Part shown: one piece after another, positions 45,242-54,699 of the stretch
How positions within the stretch are numbered: position 1 is the first letter of the stretch
Layout of the letters: the number at the start of each line of letters is the position of its first letter
Source: Xanthobacter aminoxidans
GTDB lineage: Bacteria > Pseudomonadota > Alphaproteobacteria > Rhizobiales > Xanthobacteraceae
Direction: 5' to 3'
DNA: 64,000 bases
NCBI RefSeq assembly: GCF_023571765.1
Contig: NZ_JAMJXC010000002.1
Coordinates: 496,001-560,000, forward strand
The notes under the pieces: generated by a model
What the model was told of the DNA's origin: nothing
The model's input: only the letters and a program-made list of their open reading frames with translations
Databases searched by the model: none
Translations under genes and position numbers: made by a program

Positions 45242-45289
45242 GCCGGCGCTCGCTGCAGCCCGTTTGCGGTTGCCGCTCCATCAACCCCC

Positions 45290-45973
45290 TCAGCGCGTCG
45301 GTCCGCCCACCAGCAGCACATGCAGGCTGCGCGGACCATGGGCGCCGAGCAGCAGGGTCTGCTCGATGTCGGCGGACCGCGACGGGCCGGTGATCCAGTT
45401 CACCGTGCGCGGCAGCACGCTTTCGCCATAGCGGGCGCGGATCAAGTCCCACACCGTTTCGTAGTCCCCCGCCACGTCGGCCGCGTCCACCACCACCAGA
45501 TGGTGGTCGGGCAGCAGGTTGAGGGTGGAGGGGTTCTCCGGGCCGGAGAGCATCACCACCGTCCCTGATTCGGCGATGCCCGCGAAGGCGTGGGAGAGGC
45601 CGGCGAGCTGGCGCCCGTCCGAGGGGCCGATCCACACGTCGAGGGCCGGGGCGCGCTCCCACGGCAAAGCGGCGAGGCGGTCGTCCGCGCCGCGCAGGAT
45701 GGTCATGGGCAGGTTGCGCGACCTGAGATAGGCGGCGATCGCCTCCGGCACCTCGGCCGTGGAGGCCAGGTGATCGATGGTCGCCGCCGCGCCGATCACC
45801 ATGTCGCGGAACAGAGCGAGGCGTTCGGCCTCCGGCAACTGCCCGCGCGCCGGGATGACGCCGCGCGGATGCGAGGCGATGCGGTCGGCCACCGCCTGCC
45901 GGCGCGGTGCCTCCTGAGAGGTCACGCCCAGCGCAGCGCGGATGGAGGCGAAGACGGTGTCGCGCGAACTCAT
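45290..45973 (-). CDS. lutC: Lactate utilization protein LutC
   Basis: A 227-residue LUD-domain protein of the LutABC lactate oxidase. It begins MSSRDTVFASIRAALG, has IGPSDGRQLAGLSHAFAGIAESGTVVM, and ends LLLGAHGPRSLHVLLVGG, the typical C-terminus. ATG 45973 overlaps the lutB stop (ATGA). It is the last gene of the minus-strand lutABC operon. Confidence 0.93.
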   Translation of the reverse strand: MSSRDTVFASIRAALGVTSQEAPRRQAVADRIASHPRGVIPARGQLPEAERLALFRDMVIGAAATIDHLASTAEVPEAIAAYLRSRNLPMTILRGADDRLAALPWERAPALDVWIGPSDGRQLAGLSHAFAGIAESGTVVMLSGPENPSTLNLLPDHHLVVVDAADVAGDYETVWDLIRARYGESVLPRTVNWITGPSRSADIEQTLLLGAHGPRSLHVLLVGGPTR

Positions 45974-47427
45974 CAGTGCACCCCTCGTCCTGAAGCCGCG
46001 CGACGCTCCGCCTGCCGGGCGCGCCATTGGGCCTGGAAGGTGTCGCCCTGCGGCGCCGGGAAATCGCGATGCTGCGTCCACCCGCCGGCAAGGGGCAGGG
46101 CGGCGAAGCGCCCCTTGGTCCGCCCCAGCAGCGAAAGTGCGCCAATGGCAAGCCGCGTCGCCGGCCGGTAGAGCCAGCCGCGCCGGGCGAAGAAGCCCCA
46201 CACGCCAAGGCCGAAGCGCTGGGTCGCCGGGGTCAGGTGGCGCTCGAATTCCTTCTCCCGCCAGTGCCGCATCAGCTTCGGCAGGGGGATGCGCATGGGG
46301 CACACCTCCTCGCAGCGGCCGCAGAAGGTGGAGGCGTTGGGCAGGTTGCGCCCCTTCTCCACGCCGATGAGCGCCGGGGTGAGCACCGAGCCGATGGGGC
46401 CGGGATAGACCCAGCCGTACGCATGGCCGCCCACCGCGTGATAGACCGGGCAATGGTTCATGCAGGCGCCGCACCGGATGCAGCGCAGCACTTCGCGCAG
46501 CTGCCCGCCGAGCATGGACGAGCGGCCGTTGTCGAGGATCACCACGTGATATTCGCCCGGCCCGTCCGGATCACCGGGGCGACGGGGGCCGGTGGAGAAA
46601 GTGGTGTAGACGCTCATGTCCTGCCCGGTGGCCGAGCGGGCCAGCACGCGCAGGATCTGGCTCACGTCCTCCAGCGTCGGCACCAGCTTTTCCAGCGAGG
46701 CGAGCACGATGTGCGCCTTCGGCAGGGTCTGGGTGAGATCGCCGTTGCCCTCGTTGGTGACGATGATGGAGGTGCCGGTCTCCGCCACCAGGAAATTGGC
46801 GCCGGTGATGCCCACGTCGGCCGCGAGGAATTTCTGCCGCAGCTCGCCCCGCGCCTCGGCGAGGAGCGACGTGGGCTCGGAGAGGTCGCGCTCGGGTGGA
46901 AGATGCGCGTGGACGCGGCGGAAGTCGGCTTCCACCTGATCCTTGTTGAGGTGGATGGCCGGGGCGATGATGTGGGAGGGCGCCTCGCCGCGGATCTGGA
47001 TGAGATATTCGCCGAGGTCCGTCTCCACCGGCTGGATGCCGGCCGCCGCGAGATGGTCGTTGAGGCCGATCTCTTCCGAGATCATGCTCTTGCCCTTGGT
47101 CACGGTCTTCGCGCCGAGGCGCTTGCAGATGTCCGTGACGATGGCCCGCGCCTCCGCCGCATCGACGGCGAAATGCACATGGCCGCCGGCTTCCTTCGCC
47201 TTCGCCTCGAAGCGCTCGAGATAAAGGTCGAGGTGGGCCAGCGTGTGGTTCTTGATGTCGCGCGCCGAGTCCCGCAGGGCGTCGAACTCCGGCAGCTTCT
47301 CGGCCGCCGCCGCGCGCTTGCCGATGAAACCGGGGCCGACCTTGGAGAGCGCGCCCTGCAGCGGCAGGTCGGCCAGCGCCTTCTTCGCATTGTCCTTGAA
47401 GCGGGGGGTGGTGATCTCGACGCTCAT
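45973..47427 (-). CDS. lutB: Lactate utilization iron-sulfur protein LutB
   Basis: A 484-residue protein. An N-terminal LUD domain (KSMISEEIGLNDHLAAAGI, GANFLVAETGTSIIVTNEGN) is followed by two [4Fe-4S] motifs, CIRCGACMNHCPVY and CGRCEEVCPMRIPLPKLM. It passes electrons from lactate to the respiratory chain. It overlaps lutA and lutC by four bases each. Confidence 0.94.
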   Translation of the reverse strand: MSVEITTPRFKDNAKKALADLPLQGALSKVGPGFIGKRAAAAEKLPEFDALRDSARDIKNHTLAHLDLYLERFEAKAKEAGGHVHFAVDAAEARAIVTDICKRLGAKTVTKGKSMISEEIGLNDHLAAAGIQPVETDLGEYLIQIRGEAPSHIIAPAIHLNKDQVEADFRRVHAHLPPERDLSEPTSLLAEARGELRQKFLAADVGITGANFLVAETGTSIIVTNEGNGDLTQTLPKAHIVLASLEKLVPTLEDVSQILRVLARSATGQDMSVYTTFSTGPRRPGDPDGPGEYHVVILDNGRSSMLGGQLREVLRCIRCGACMNHCPVYHAVGGHAYGWVYPGPIGSVLTPALIGVEKGRNLPNASTFCGRCEEVCPMRIPLPKLMRHWREKEFERHLTPATQRFGLGVWGFFARRGWLYRPATRLAIGALSLLGRTKGRFAALPLAGGWTQHRDFPAPQGDTFQAQWRARQAERRAASGRGVH

Positions 47428-48224
47428 CGTTTCGCCTCCCGGGCGGCCGGCTCGCCGATGGCGGGCGCGTTGCCCATGCCGGCGAGCACTTCGGCGACGT
47501 GGAGGGCGCGCACCGCATGGCCCTCGCGCTGGAGCTTGCCGGCCATGTTCATGAGGCAGCCGAGATCGCCGGCCAGCAGCGTGTCCGCCCCGGTGGCGGC
47601 GATGTTGGCGGACTTCTTCTCCACGATGGCGTTGGAGACATCGGGATATTTCACGCAGAAGGTGCCGCCGAAGCCGCAGCAGGTGTCGGCATCCTTCATC
47701 TCCTCCAGCGCCAGCCCCTCCACCGAGGAGAGCAGGAGGCGCGGCTGCGCCTTCACTCCCAGCTCGCGCAGGCCCGAGCAGCTGTCGTGATAGGTGACGG
47801 TGCCGTCATAGGCGGCTTCGACGCAGGTGACGCCGCGCACGTCCACGAGGAAGGACGTCAGCTCGAACACCTTGGCGCAGAAGCGCTCCACCCGCCCGGC
47901 CCAGTCCGGCTCGCCGGTGAACAGCTCGGGATAGTGGGTCTTGATCATGCCGGCGCAGGAGCCGGAGGGGGCGACCACATAATCGAAGGTCTCGAACGCC
48001 GTGATCATCTCTTCCGCCAGCGCGCGGGTGGTGGCGCGGTCGCCGGAATTGAAGGCGGGCTGGCCGCAGCAGGTCTGCGGCGGCACGGCCACCTCGCAGC
48101 CGGCATCTTCCAGCAGCTTGGCGGCTGCGAAGCCCACCGAGGGGCGGATGGTGTCCACGAGGCAGGTGCAGAACAGGCCCACCCGCGGGTGGCGCGCCCC
48201 ATCGGGCGAAGTGTGCGCGGTCAT
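47424..48224 (-). CDS. lutA: Lactate utilization protein LutA (CCG-domain)
   Basis: A 266-residue protein of two cysteine-rich CCG domains (PQTCCGQPAFNSGD with PSGSCAGMI, and TCCGFGGTFCVKYPD with GDLGCLMNM), like GlcF's C-terminal half. With LutB and LutC it oxidises L-lactate to pyruvate. ATG 48224 (MTAHTSPDG) gives the family length; the frame is open to 48323. It is the first gene of the operon. Confidence 0.93.
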   Translation of the reverse strand: MTAHTSPDGARHPRVGLFCTCLVDTIRPSVGFAAAKLLEDAGCEVAVPPQTCCGQPAFNSGDRATTRALAEEMITAFETFDYVVAPSGSCAGMIKTHYPELFTGEPDWAGRVERFCAKVFELTSFLVDVRGVTCVEAAYDGTVTYHDSCSGLRELGVKAQPRLLLSSVEGLALEEMKDADTCCGFGGTFCVKYPDVSNAIVEKKSANIAATGADTLLAGDLGCLMNMAGKLQREGHAVRALHVAEVLAGMGNAPAIGEPAAREAKR

Positions 48225-48357
48225 GATGCCCCGTGCGTTGGATCGGGCGCGGGAGCGCCCGCCGCTGATTGGAACGGCTCTATAGCACCGCGACCGGGGC
48301 GGTGAAATGACGGCCCGGAGCAAAGGCCCGTGCGCGATCCGCCTCGCACCCCGCCCG

Positions 48358-48909
48358 TCACGCGATGTCGATGACCGCCCCCGGCTTCAGCCGCGCCAGC
48401 AGGCGCGTCATGTCCGACCGGCGCAGCGCGACGCAGCCCTCCGTCGCCTTGAATCCCGGCCGGGCGAGATGCACGAACACGGCAGAGCCGCGCCCGGCGA
48501 CGCGGGGGCGCTGGTTGTGATCGATCACCAGCACCAGGTCGTACAGGGCATCGTCGCGCCACATCTTCTCGTGCGACACCTTGCGCGCCCCGCCGAGCGG
48601 CAGCGTGACGGGGCAATTGTAGCGCCGGTCCGCCCGGTCGTCGCACCAGCCGTCGGTGGGGCGGAGGGGACGGGTGGGAAGGCGGGAGACGGGGTGCGGA
48701 CCATGGTCGGGCCGGTAGAGAAGGGCGAGGATGCGCCAGCGGCCGGCCGGGGTGCGCCCGTCGCCCTCGCGCTTGTCGGCGCCGATGCCGGAGCGCCCCA
48801 GCGCCACCGGGATCGACAGTCCGCCCGCCCGCAGGATCCCCTGATGGCGGGTGCCGGGGCGGCGGCTGACGGCGATGCGGGAGATGCCCACAGGATTAGC
48901 CTGCCTCAT
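48358..48909 (-). CDS. L,D-transpeptidase catalytic (YkuD-like) protein
   Basis: A 183-residue protein with the YkuD active-site pattern HLARPGFKATEGCVALRR, whose cysteine would be the nucleophile. An earlier basic stretch, DGRTPAGRWRILALLYRPD, is also typical. No signal peptide is visible. Its family crosslinks or edits peptidoglycan, and the small cytosol-predicted forms are poorly understood. It is divergent from the response regulator gene at 49020. Confidence 0.85.
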   Translation of the reverse strand: MRQANPVGISRIAVSRRPGTRHQGILRAGGLSIPVALGRSGIGADKREGDGRTPAGRWRILALLYRPDHGPHPVSRLPTRPLRPTDGWCDDRADRRYNCPVTLPLGGARKVSHEKMWRDDALYDLVLVIDHNQRPRVAGRGSAVFVHLARPGFKATEGCVALRRSDMTRLLARLKPGAVIDIA

Positions 48910-49019
48910 GACTTAGTGTGATACCTCTCCACAGCTGTCCCCGGATGGAAATTTGCGCAGAGCCATGTCCATGCTCTACTTGCGCGATTCGCGCGTCCGC
49001 AAGGGCGCAGGAGGAATTG

Positions 49020-49706
49020 ATGCCCAATGCGTGGAAAATCCTGGTGGTCGAGGACGACCCGGAGCTGCGCGATGCGCTGATCGAGCAGCTCGCGCTCCAG
49101 GACGAATTCGAGCCCGTGGGCGCGGACACCGCCGGCGGCGCCGTCGAGCAGGCGAAGAACGGGGCCATCGACCTCGTGATCATGGACGTGGGCCTGCCCG
49201 ACATGGACGGGCGCGACGCCGTGCGCCAGATGCGCCGCAACGGCTTCAAGGCGCCCATCCTGATGCTGACCGGCCACGACACCGACAGCGACACCATCAT
49301 GGGGCTGGAGGCCGGCGCCAACGACTATATCGTGAAGCCGTTCCGCTTCGCGGTGCTGCTGGCGCGCCTGCGCGCCCAGATGCGCTCGCACGAGGCGAGC
49401 GAGGACGCGGTGTTCGCCATCGGTCCCTATTCCTTCCGGCCGGGGGCGAAGCTCCTCCTCACCGAGCGCGGTTCCAAGATCCGCCTCACCGAGAAGGAGA
49501 CGGCCATCCTGCGCTATCTCTACCGGGCCGGGAAAAATCCGGTGCCGCGGGAAACGCTGCTGCAGGAAGTGTGGGGCTATAATTCCGGCGTCACCACGCA
49601 TACTCTGGAAACCCACATCTACCGCCTGCGCCAGAAGATCGAGCCAGATCCCTCCAATCCCACCCTTCTTGCGACCCAGGCCGGGGGCTACAAGCTCGTG
49701 CCCTGA
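49020..49706 (+). CDS. OmpR-family response regulator
   Basis: A 228-residue regulator. The receiver domain has EDD (11-13), phospho-acceptor D56 in DLVIMDVGLPDMDG and the lysine in DYIVKPFRF. The C-terminal winged helix has IRLTEKETAILRYLYRAG, THTLETHIYRLRQKIEPD and LLATQAGGYKLVP. ATG 49020 follows AGGAGGA. No kinase lies next to it; it is followed by a cyclic-nucleotide-binding protein gene 47 bases on. Confidence 0.9.
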   Translation: MPNAWKILVVEDDPELRDALIEQLALQDEFEPVGADTAGGAVEQAKNGAIDLVIMDVGLPDMDGRDAVRQMRRNGFKAPILMLTGHDTDSDTIMGLEAGANDYIVKPFRFAVLLARLRAQMRSHEASEDAVFAIGPYSFRPGAKLLLTERGSKIRLTEKETAILRYLYRAGKNPVPRETLLQEVWGYNSGVTTHTLETHIYRLRQKIEPDPSNPTLLATQAGGYKLVP

Positions 49707-49753
49707 CGGCCGGGCCGGAACATCATGCACAGCCAGTTGAGGAACCTCCTTCC

Positions 49754-50233
49754 GTGAGCATCGACAGGGACATCGCGCTGCTCCGGGGGATCGCCACCTT
49801 CGATCTGCTCAGCGACGGCGCCGTGCGCCTGCTCGCCCAGGGCGCCGAGGAAATGCGGCTCGCCGAGGGTGACGTGCTGTTCCGGATGAACGAGACATCC
49901 GACGGCGCCTTCGTGGTGGTGTCGGGCCGGCTGAAGATGATGGACGAACGGCTGCCCGGCGCTCCCCGCCTGCTGAAGGACGTCACCGCCGGCGCCCTCG
50001 TCGGCGAGACCGCCCTCATCATCGCCACCCCGCGGCCCGCGACGGCCGTGGCGGGGGAGGAGACGGTGGTGATTCGCCTGCCGCGCGAAGTGTTCACGCG
50101 GGTGCTGGAGCGTTACCCCGAGGTCACCGCCAAGTTCCGCCGCGCCATCGCCCGCCGGCTGGAAGGCACGCTTCGCGCCCTCGACGGGGTGCGGGTGAAG
50201 CTGGAAGAGCACCGCCAGCGCCGCCGGCGCTGA
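49754..50233 (+). CDS. Cyclic-nucleotide-binding domain protein without HTH
   Basis: A 159-residue protein made of one cNMP-binding (Crp-like) domain. EGDVLFRMNETSDGAFVVVSGRLKMM and AGALVGETALIIATPRPATAVA cover the beta roll and the phosphate-binding cassette region, where GETAL and RPATAVA are typical. There is no C-terminal DNA-binding domain; it ends in a basic helix (VKLEEHRQRRRR). It may be a regulator partner or a ligand sensor. GTG 49754. Confidence 0.85.
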   Translation: MSIDRDIALLRGIATFDLLSDGAVRLLAQGAEEMRLAEGDVLFRMNETSDGAFVVVSGRLKMMDERLPGAPRLLKDVTAGALVGETALIIATPRPATAVAGEETVVIRLPREVFTRVLERYPEVTAKFRRAIARRLEGTLRALDGVRVKLEEHRQRRRR

Positions 50234-50257
50234 CGGGTCCGGCCCGAGGCCGCCGCT

Positions 50258-51529
50258 TCAGGCCGCGGCGGATACGCCCTTTGATCGGCGGGGCGTAAAG
50301 CGCGCCATCTGCGTCAGGGCGTCGGCCGAGAGGGCATCCATGGTCATGTAGGCGTCGATGGCCGCGCCCATGTCGCCGCTTGCCGTGCCCGCGACGATCC
50401 GCTCGCCGCAGGCCGCGAGTTGCCGGCCGAGCGCCGCCAGCTGGGACAGCATGGCCGGATCTTCGACCGCCGCCTCGTCAATCCCGGCAAAGCCGGCCCC
50501 GAGCGGGGCGTTGCGCGCCTGGAATCCGCGGAGATCGGCGGCGGTCACGCCGGCGAGGCATTCGGCGAGGCTCCGCTTCCACGCCATGTGATCGGACTTG
50601 AGGCGGCGGACCGCCGCGGCGGCGCCGGCCCCGGCCGAGGCGCGGGAGATGAGATCGCCGGCGATGGCATCGGCGCGGCCGAGGAGGCCGGCGGCGGTGG
50701 CGGAATCGGTCTCGTTCTGGTTGGCGAGCCGGGCGATCTCGCCGAGCCGGTCGGAAAGGTCGCGCAAGGCCGCGCGCCGCTCGCCCAGCATCACGGCGAT
50801 GCGTCCCACCCCGTCGGTGGAGGCGCTGACGCGGGTCTCGATGCCGTCCATGTCGGTCATCACCGATTCGACGATGGCGCGCCCCTCCTCGACCCGGGTG
50901 GCGCCGGCGCCCATGGCGTCCAGCATGTCCTTCACCACCACGGACAAGGCCTGGAGCTGGTCGCGGATGAGGTCGGTGGTGCGCGAGGCCTCCTCGGACA
51001 GGGCCTTGACCTCGGCCGCGACCACCGCGAACCCCCGTCCCGCCTCGCCGGCCCGTGCCGCCTCGATGGTGGCGTTCAGCGCGAGCAGCTTGGTCTGCCG
51101 CGAGATGGAGCCGATGGAGGTGGCGAAGCCGCCGATGGACTGGGTGGCGGAATTCAGGTGGGCGAGCCGCGCCTCCAGCTCGCCGAACGCTTCGGCGATG
51201 CCGCTCATGGCCTGCCCGGCGGTGCGCGTCTTGGCCGCGCCGGAGGTGACGAGCCGCAGGGCGTCCCCCGTCTCCCTCCCCGCATCGGCACCGAGCTGGG
51301 CGATGGTCTCGATGGTGGCGGCGATCTGCGCCACGGCGGAGGAGGCCGAGGTGGTCTCGCCGGCGAGCTTGCGCGCATTGCCGTTGGACCAGGCCATCAG
51401 GCACAGGATTTCGTTGAGGTTGGCCGAGATGTCCACGGCCGGCCCGAGCGCTTCCATATCGCGCAGGCCGCTGACGGATGCGGGCGGCCCCGCGACGGAG
51501 GACGTCGGTGCCGTGCTGGATGTCGCCAT
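50258..51529 (-). CDS. Soluble methyl-accepting chemotaxis-like protein with CZB-like C-terminus
   Basis: A 423-residue protein without a clear membrane segment. The middle contains the receptor signalling hairpin (ISRQTKLLALNATIEAARAG, then GRGFAVVAAEVKALSEEAS, about residues 160-200). The C-terminal part includes KSDHMAWKRSLAECLAG, which resembles the start of a zinc-binding CZB domain, though the later His/Cys ligands are hard to see. ATG 51529 is the best start; the open frame runs on into antisense of the next gene. The ligand is unknown. Confidence 0.82.
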   Translation of the reverse strand: MATSSTAPTSSVAGPPASVSGLRDMEALGPAVDISANLNEILCLMAWSNGNARKLAGETTSASSAVAQIAATIETIAQLGADAGRETGDALRLVTSGAAKTRTAGQAMSGIAEAFGELEARLAHLNSATQSIGGFATSIGSISRQTKLLALNATIEAARAGEAGRGFAVVAAEVKALSEEASRTTDLIRDQLQALSVVVKDMLDAMGAGATRVEEGRAIVESVMTDMDGIETRVSASTDGVGRIAVMLGERRAALRDLSDRLGEIARLANQNETDSATAAGLLGRADAIAGDLISRASAGAGAAAAVRRLKSDHMAWKRSLAECLAGVTAADLRGFQARNAPLGAGFAGIDEAAVEDPAMLSQLAALGRQLAACGERIVAGTASGDMGAAIDAYMTMDALSADALTQMARFTPRRSKGVSAAA

Positions 51530-51672
51530 GGGTGCCTTGCTTCCTCCGGGCGTCCCCTGCCGCGGATGCGCATGGCGCTCCGTCTTGTACGCGGATCGGG
51601 GACGTCGCCGCAGCATGCCGGGCGAGGCTTGCGCGAGCCTGAGGTCGGCGCGGGTGCCGATGCGCGAAGGCC

Positions 51673-52932
51673 CTAATAGAGCCCGGTCAGGAACGGGCCG
51701 AGCACGGCCAGCACCACCACCACCGCCAGCGGCGGCACCTTCCACACCGTCAGCAGCAGGAAGCCGGTGATGGCGGCGGCGAAGTCCATCGGCCGCTGCA
51801 CGGCACCGGTGAAGACCGGGGTGTAGAGCGCCGCGCCGAGGATGCCCACCACCGCCGCGTTGGCCCCGCGCATGGCGGCCTGCGCCAGCGGCAGCCCGCG
51901 CAGCGTGCTCCAGAAGGGCAGCATGCCCGTCACCAGCAGCAGGCCAGGCAGGAACACCGCCACCAGCGCCACCACCGCGCCTGTCACCCCGCCGGCCGGC
52001 GGGGCCATCACCGCGCCGAGCCAGGCGGCGAAGGTGAAGAGCGGGCCGGGCACCGCCTGGGCGAGGCCGTAGCCGGCGAGGAACTGGCCGGGCAGCACCC
52101 AGCCGGTGGTCACCACTTCCGCCTGCAGCAGCGGCAGCACCACATGGCCGCCACCGAACACGAGGGCGCCGGAGCGATAGAAGGACTCGAACACGCCGAT
52201 GTAGGGCGACGCGGCCTTGAAGACCGGCGGCAGCACCAGCAGCAAGGCGAAGACCGCGAGCAGGATCGCCCCCGTCCGCCGCTTGAAGGGCACCGGCAGG
52301 TGGCTGACGGCGGGCGTTGCAGTTGCGCTCCCGGCCTGCGGGTTCTCGTCCTGACACAGGAACAGCCCGGCGATCGCGCCCATGGCGATGGCCGCCACCT
52401 GACCGAAGCTGCCGGCCGCCAGCGTGACCATGACGATGGCGCTCAGCGCGATGCCGGCGCGCGGCTGGTCGGGGGTCAGCGTCCGCGCCATGCCCCACAC
52501 CGCCTGCGCCACCACGGCGACGGCGACGAGCTTCAGCCCGTGGAGGATGCCGCCGATGACGCCGCCATAGAGGGCGGCGGTGCCCACATAGGAGGAGAGC
52601 AGGCCAAGGGCGGCGAGCAGGATGGCCGAGGGCAGGGTGAAGCCGGCCCAGGCCGCGAGCCCGCCGAGAAAGCCGCCGCCCCGAATGATCCCGAGGGCGA
52701 AGCCGAGCTGGCTGGAGGCGGGGCCGGGCAGGAACTGGCACAGCGCCACGAGGTCCGCATAGCCGGCGTCGTCGATCCAGCGGCGGCGTTCCACCAGTTC
52801 GGCGCGGAAATAGCCGAGATGGGCGATGGGGCCGCCGAAGGACATGAGCCCCAGCTTCAGGAAGGCGCGGAACACCTCGCCGACAGAGCCCGCCGACTTC
52901 TCTTCCGGCGTTTCGACCGCTTCATCCGCCAT
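51673..52932 (-). CDS. chrA: Chromate transporter family protein ChrA
   Basis: A 419-residue membrane protein with two homologous CHR halves. The first has LKLGLMSFGGPIAHLGYFR and CQFLPGPASSQLGFALG; the second has SGALVFGGGHVVLPLLQAE and AGYGLAQAVPGPLFTFAAWLG. ChrA-type proteins expel chromate in resistant strains, but many homologues have other anions as substrate. It stands alone with its own upstream gap of 135 bases to the dctA stop. Confidence 0.9.
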   Translation of the reverse strand: MADEAVETPEEKSAGSVGEVFRAFLKLGLMSFGGPIAHLGYFRAELVERRRWIDDAGYADLVALCQFLPGPASSQLGFALGIIRGGGFLGGLAAWAGFTLPSAILLAALGLLSSYVGTAALYGGVIGGILHGLKLVAVAVVAQAVWGMARTLTPDQPRAGIALSAIVMVTLAAGSFGQVAAIAMGAIAGLFLCQDENPQAGSATATPAVSHLPVPFKRRTGAILLAVFALLLVLPPVFKAASPYIGVFESFYRSGALVFGGGHVVLPLLQAEVVTTGWVLPGQFLAGYGLAQAVPGPLFTFAAWLGAVMAPPAGGVTGAVVALVAVFLPGLLLVTGMLPFWSTLRGLPLAQAAMRGANAAVVGILGAALYTPVFTGAVQRPMDFAAAITGFLLLTVWKVPPLAVVVVLAVLGPFLTGLY

Positions 52933-53001
52933 GGTCAGCTCCTGATCCTCAGGGTCTGGATGTCATCGCCGCTCCGGCCGGTCAAGCGCGGCGCGGCAAA
53001 C

Positions 53002-53029
53002 AAAAAAGCCCGCCTCTGGAGAGGCGGGC
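53002..53029 (-). terminator. Intrinsic terminator of dctA
   Basis: On the minus strand GCCCGCCTC (53029-53021), a TCCA loop and GAGGCGGGC (53016-53008) make a perfect 9-bp stem, followed by TTTTTT (53007-53002). It lies 39 bases after the dctA stop. Confidence 0.88.
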
Positions 53030-53067
53030 AGCTGGGGAGGACCGGTGTCGCGCCGCGCGCGGTGGCC

Positions 53068-54432
53068 TCAGGCGACGGCCTTCACGCCGGGGGCGGTGGA
53101 GATGAGGCCCTCGTCGAACTCGTCTTCCAGCGAGATGGGCTCGCCGTCGAGCACGCGCAGGAGCTTCGCCTTGTCCAGCTCGCCTTCCCAGCGGGCGACG
53201 ACGATGGTGGCCACCGCGTTGCCGACGAAGTTGGTGAGCGCGCGGCACTCGGACATGAAGCGGTCGATGCCGAGGATGAGGGCGAGGCCCGCCACCGGAA
53301 CCGACGGCACCACCGAGAGCGTCGCGGCCAGGGTGATGAAGCCCGCGCCGGTGATGCCCGCCGCGCCCTTGGACGACAGCATGGCGACCAGCAGCAGCAG
53401 GACCTGCTCTTCCAGCGAGAGGTGGATGCCGGTGGCCTGGGCGATGAACAGGGCCGCCAGCGTCATGTAGATGTTGGTGCCGTCGAGGTTGAACGAATAG
53501 CCCGTGGGGATCACGAGGCCGACCACCGACTTGGCGCAGCCGGCGCGCTCCATCTTCAGCATCAGGCCGGGCAGGGCCGCTTCCGAGGAGGAGGTGCCGA
53601 GCACGAGGAGCAGTTCCTCGCGGATGTAGCGCAGCAGCTTCCACAGGGAGAAGCCGTTGTAGCGCGCCACGAGGCCCAGCACGATGAACACGAACAGCGC
53701 CGCCGTGAGGTAGAAGGTGAAGATCAGGAAGGCGAGGTTCTTCACCGAGCCGATGCCGTACTTGCCGATGGTGAAGGCCATGGCGCCGAACGCGCCGATG
53801 GGCGCCGCCTTCATCACGATGGCCACCAGCCGGAACATGGCGTGCGAGGCCGAGGTGAGCACCTTGAGCACCGGGGTGCCGAGATCGCCCACGCCGCCGA
53901 GCGCGATGCCGAACAGCACGGCGAAGAACAGCACCTGCAGGATGTCGCCATTGGCCATGGCCGACACCGGCGTCGCCGGGATGATGTCCATCAGGAAGCC
54001 GATGATGGAGGCGTCATGCGCCTTCGCCGCATAGGTGGCGACGGCCTTGGGGTCGAGGGTCTTGGGATCGATGTCGAGCCCGGCGCCGGGCTGCACCACG
54101 TTCGCCACGATGAGGCCGATGACGAGGGCCAGCGTGGAGAAGGTGAGGAAGTAGATCATGGCCTTGCCGGCCACGCGGCCGACCTTGCCCATGTCGCGCA
54201 TGCCGGCGATGCCGGTGACGACGGTGAGGAAGATGACGGGGGCGATGACCATCTTCACCAGCTTGATGAAAGCATCGCCCAGCGGCTTCAGGCTGGCGCC
54301 GAAGTCCGGATAGAAATGGCCGAGCAGCGAGCCGGCGATGATCGCCACGATCACCTGGAAATAGAGGTGGTGGTAGAACTTGCGCGGATAATGGTGATGG
54401 GGCGCGGGATGCGCCGGTATAGCGTGGGCCAT
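53068..54432 (-). CDS. dctA: C4-dicarboxylate transporter DctA
   Basis: A 454-residue inner-membrane symporter importing succinate, fumarate and malate. It shows [43 protein letters not shown] (the serine-rich loop), [23 protein letters not shown] and the C-terminal [23 protein letters not shown]. The upstream region has a sigma-54 promoter and two dyads, and the dctBD genes diverge from it, the classical rhizobial arrangement. Confidence 0.96.
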   Translation of the reverse strand: MAHAIPAHPAPHHHYPRKFYHHLYFQVIVAIIAGSLLGHFYPDFGASLKPLGDAFIKLVKMVIAPVIFLTVVTGIAGMRDMGKVGRVAGKAMIYFLTFSTLALVIGLIVANVVQPGAGLDIDPKTLDPKAVATYAAKAHDASIIGFLMDIIPATPVSAMANGDILQVLFFAVLFGIALGGVGDLGTPVLKVLTSASHAMFRLVAIVMKAAPIGAFGAMAFTIGKYGIGSVKNLAFLIFTFYLTAALFVFIVLGLVARYNGFSLWKLLRYIREELLLVLGTSSSEAALPGLMLKMERAGCAKSVVGLVIPTGYSFNLDGTNIYMTLAALFIAQATGIHLSLEEQVLLLLVAMLSSKGAAGITGAGFITLAATLSVVPSVPVAGLALILGIDRFMSECRALTNFVGNAVATIVVARWEGELDKAKLLRVLDGEPISLEDEFDEGLISTAPGVKAVA

Positions 54433-54550
54433 CTCAGGACCTTCCTCCGCCGGGCCGTTGGTGCCTCTTGCGGCCGCTCTGGCCTGGGCACTTCAGGATC
54501 GGATGCTTCGTTAAGGGCCGGCGCAGCGCGCCGTTCGACGCTTCCCCCTG

Positions 54551-54566
54551 CGCAAGGCGCATGCCA
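54551..54566 (-). promoter_or_regulatory. Sigma-54 (RpoN) promoter of dctA
   Basis: The minus strand reads TGGCATGCGCCTTGCG from 54566 to 54551. The GG (-24) and GC (-12) are exactly 10 bases apart and match TGGCAY-N5-TTGC. The start of transcription would be near 54540, about 108 bases upstream of dctA. The sigma-54 activator DctD is encoded next door. Confidence 0.75.
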
Positions 54567-54650
54567 GTTCAGAGCGGGACGCGGAGCACGCGCAACACGT
54601 TGATTCTCAAGGTTTTTTCCGCGAGGCCCCGCCGCCCCTCTCGACTCAGC

Positions 54651-54666
54651 GTGCGGTGAGGCGCAC
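54651..54666. promoter_or_regulatory. Promoter-proximal half-conserved DctD-type dyad
   Basis: GTGCG (54651-54655) and CGCAC (54662-54666) are inverted arms around six bases. The centre lies 32 bp (about three turns) from the stronger dyad at 54682, and about 93 bases upstream of the -24 element. Confidence 0.5.
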
Positions 54667-54681
54667 ATTGCCGGCAAAACC

Positions 54682-54699
54682 TGTGCGGAAATCCGCACA
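54682..54699. promoter_or_regulatory. Upstream activator dyad for DctD
   Basis: TGTGCGGA (54682-54689) and TCCGCACA (54692-54699) are a perfect 8-bp inverted repeat with AA between. It is about 125 bases upstream of the dctA -24 element and 15-30 bases before the dctB start, so a bound DctD dimer could both activate dctA and repress dctBD. Confidence 0.6.

Noticed and set aside
50258-52741. An 827-codon minus-strand frame covering the chemoreceptor gene and part of chrA
   Set aside because: The extra N-terminal part overlaps chrA in another frame and is low-complexity; ATG 51529 is the sensible start.
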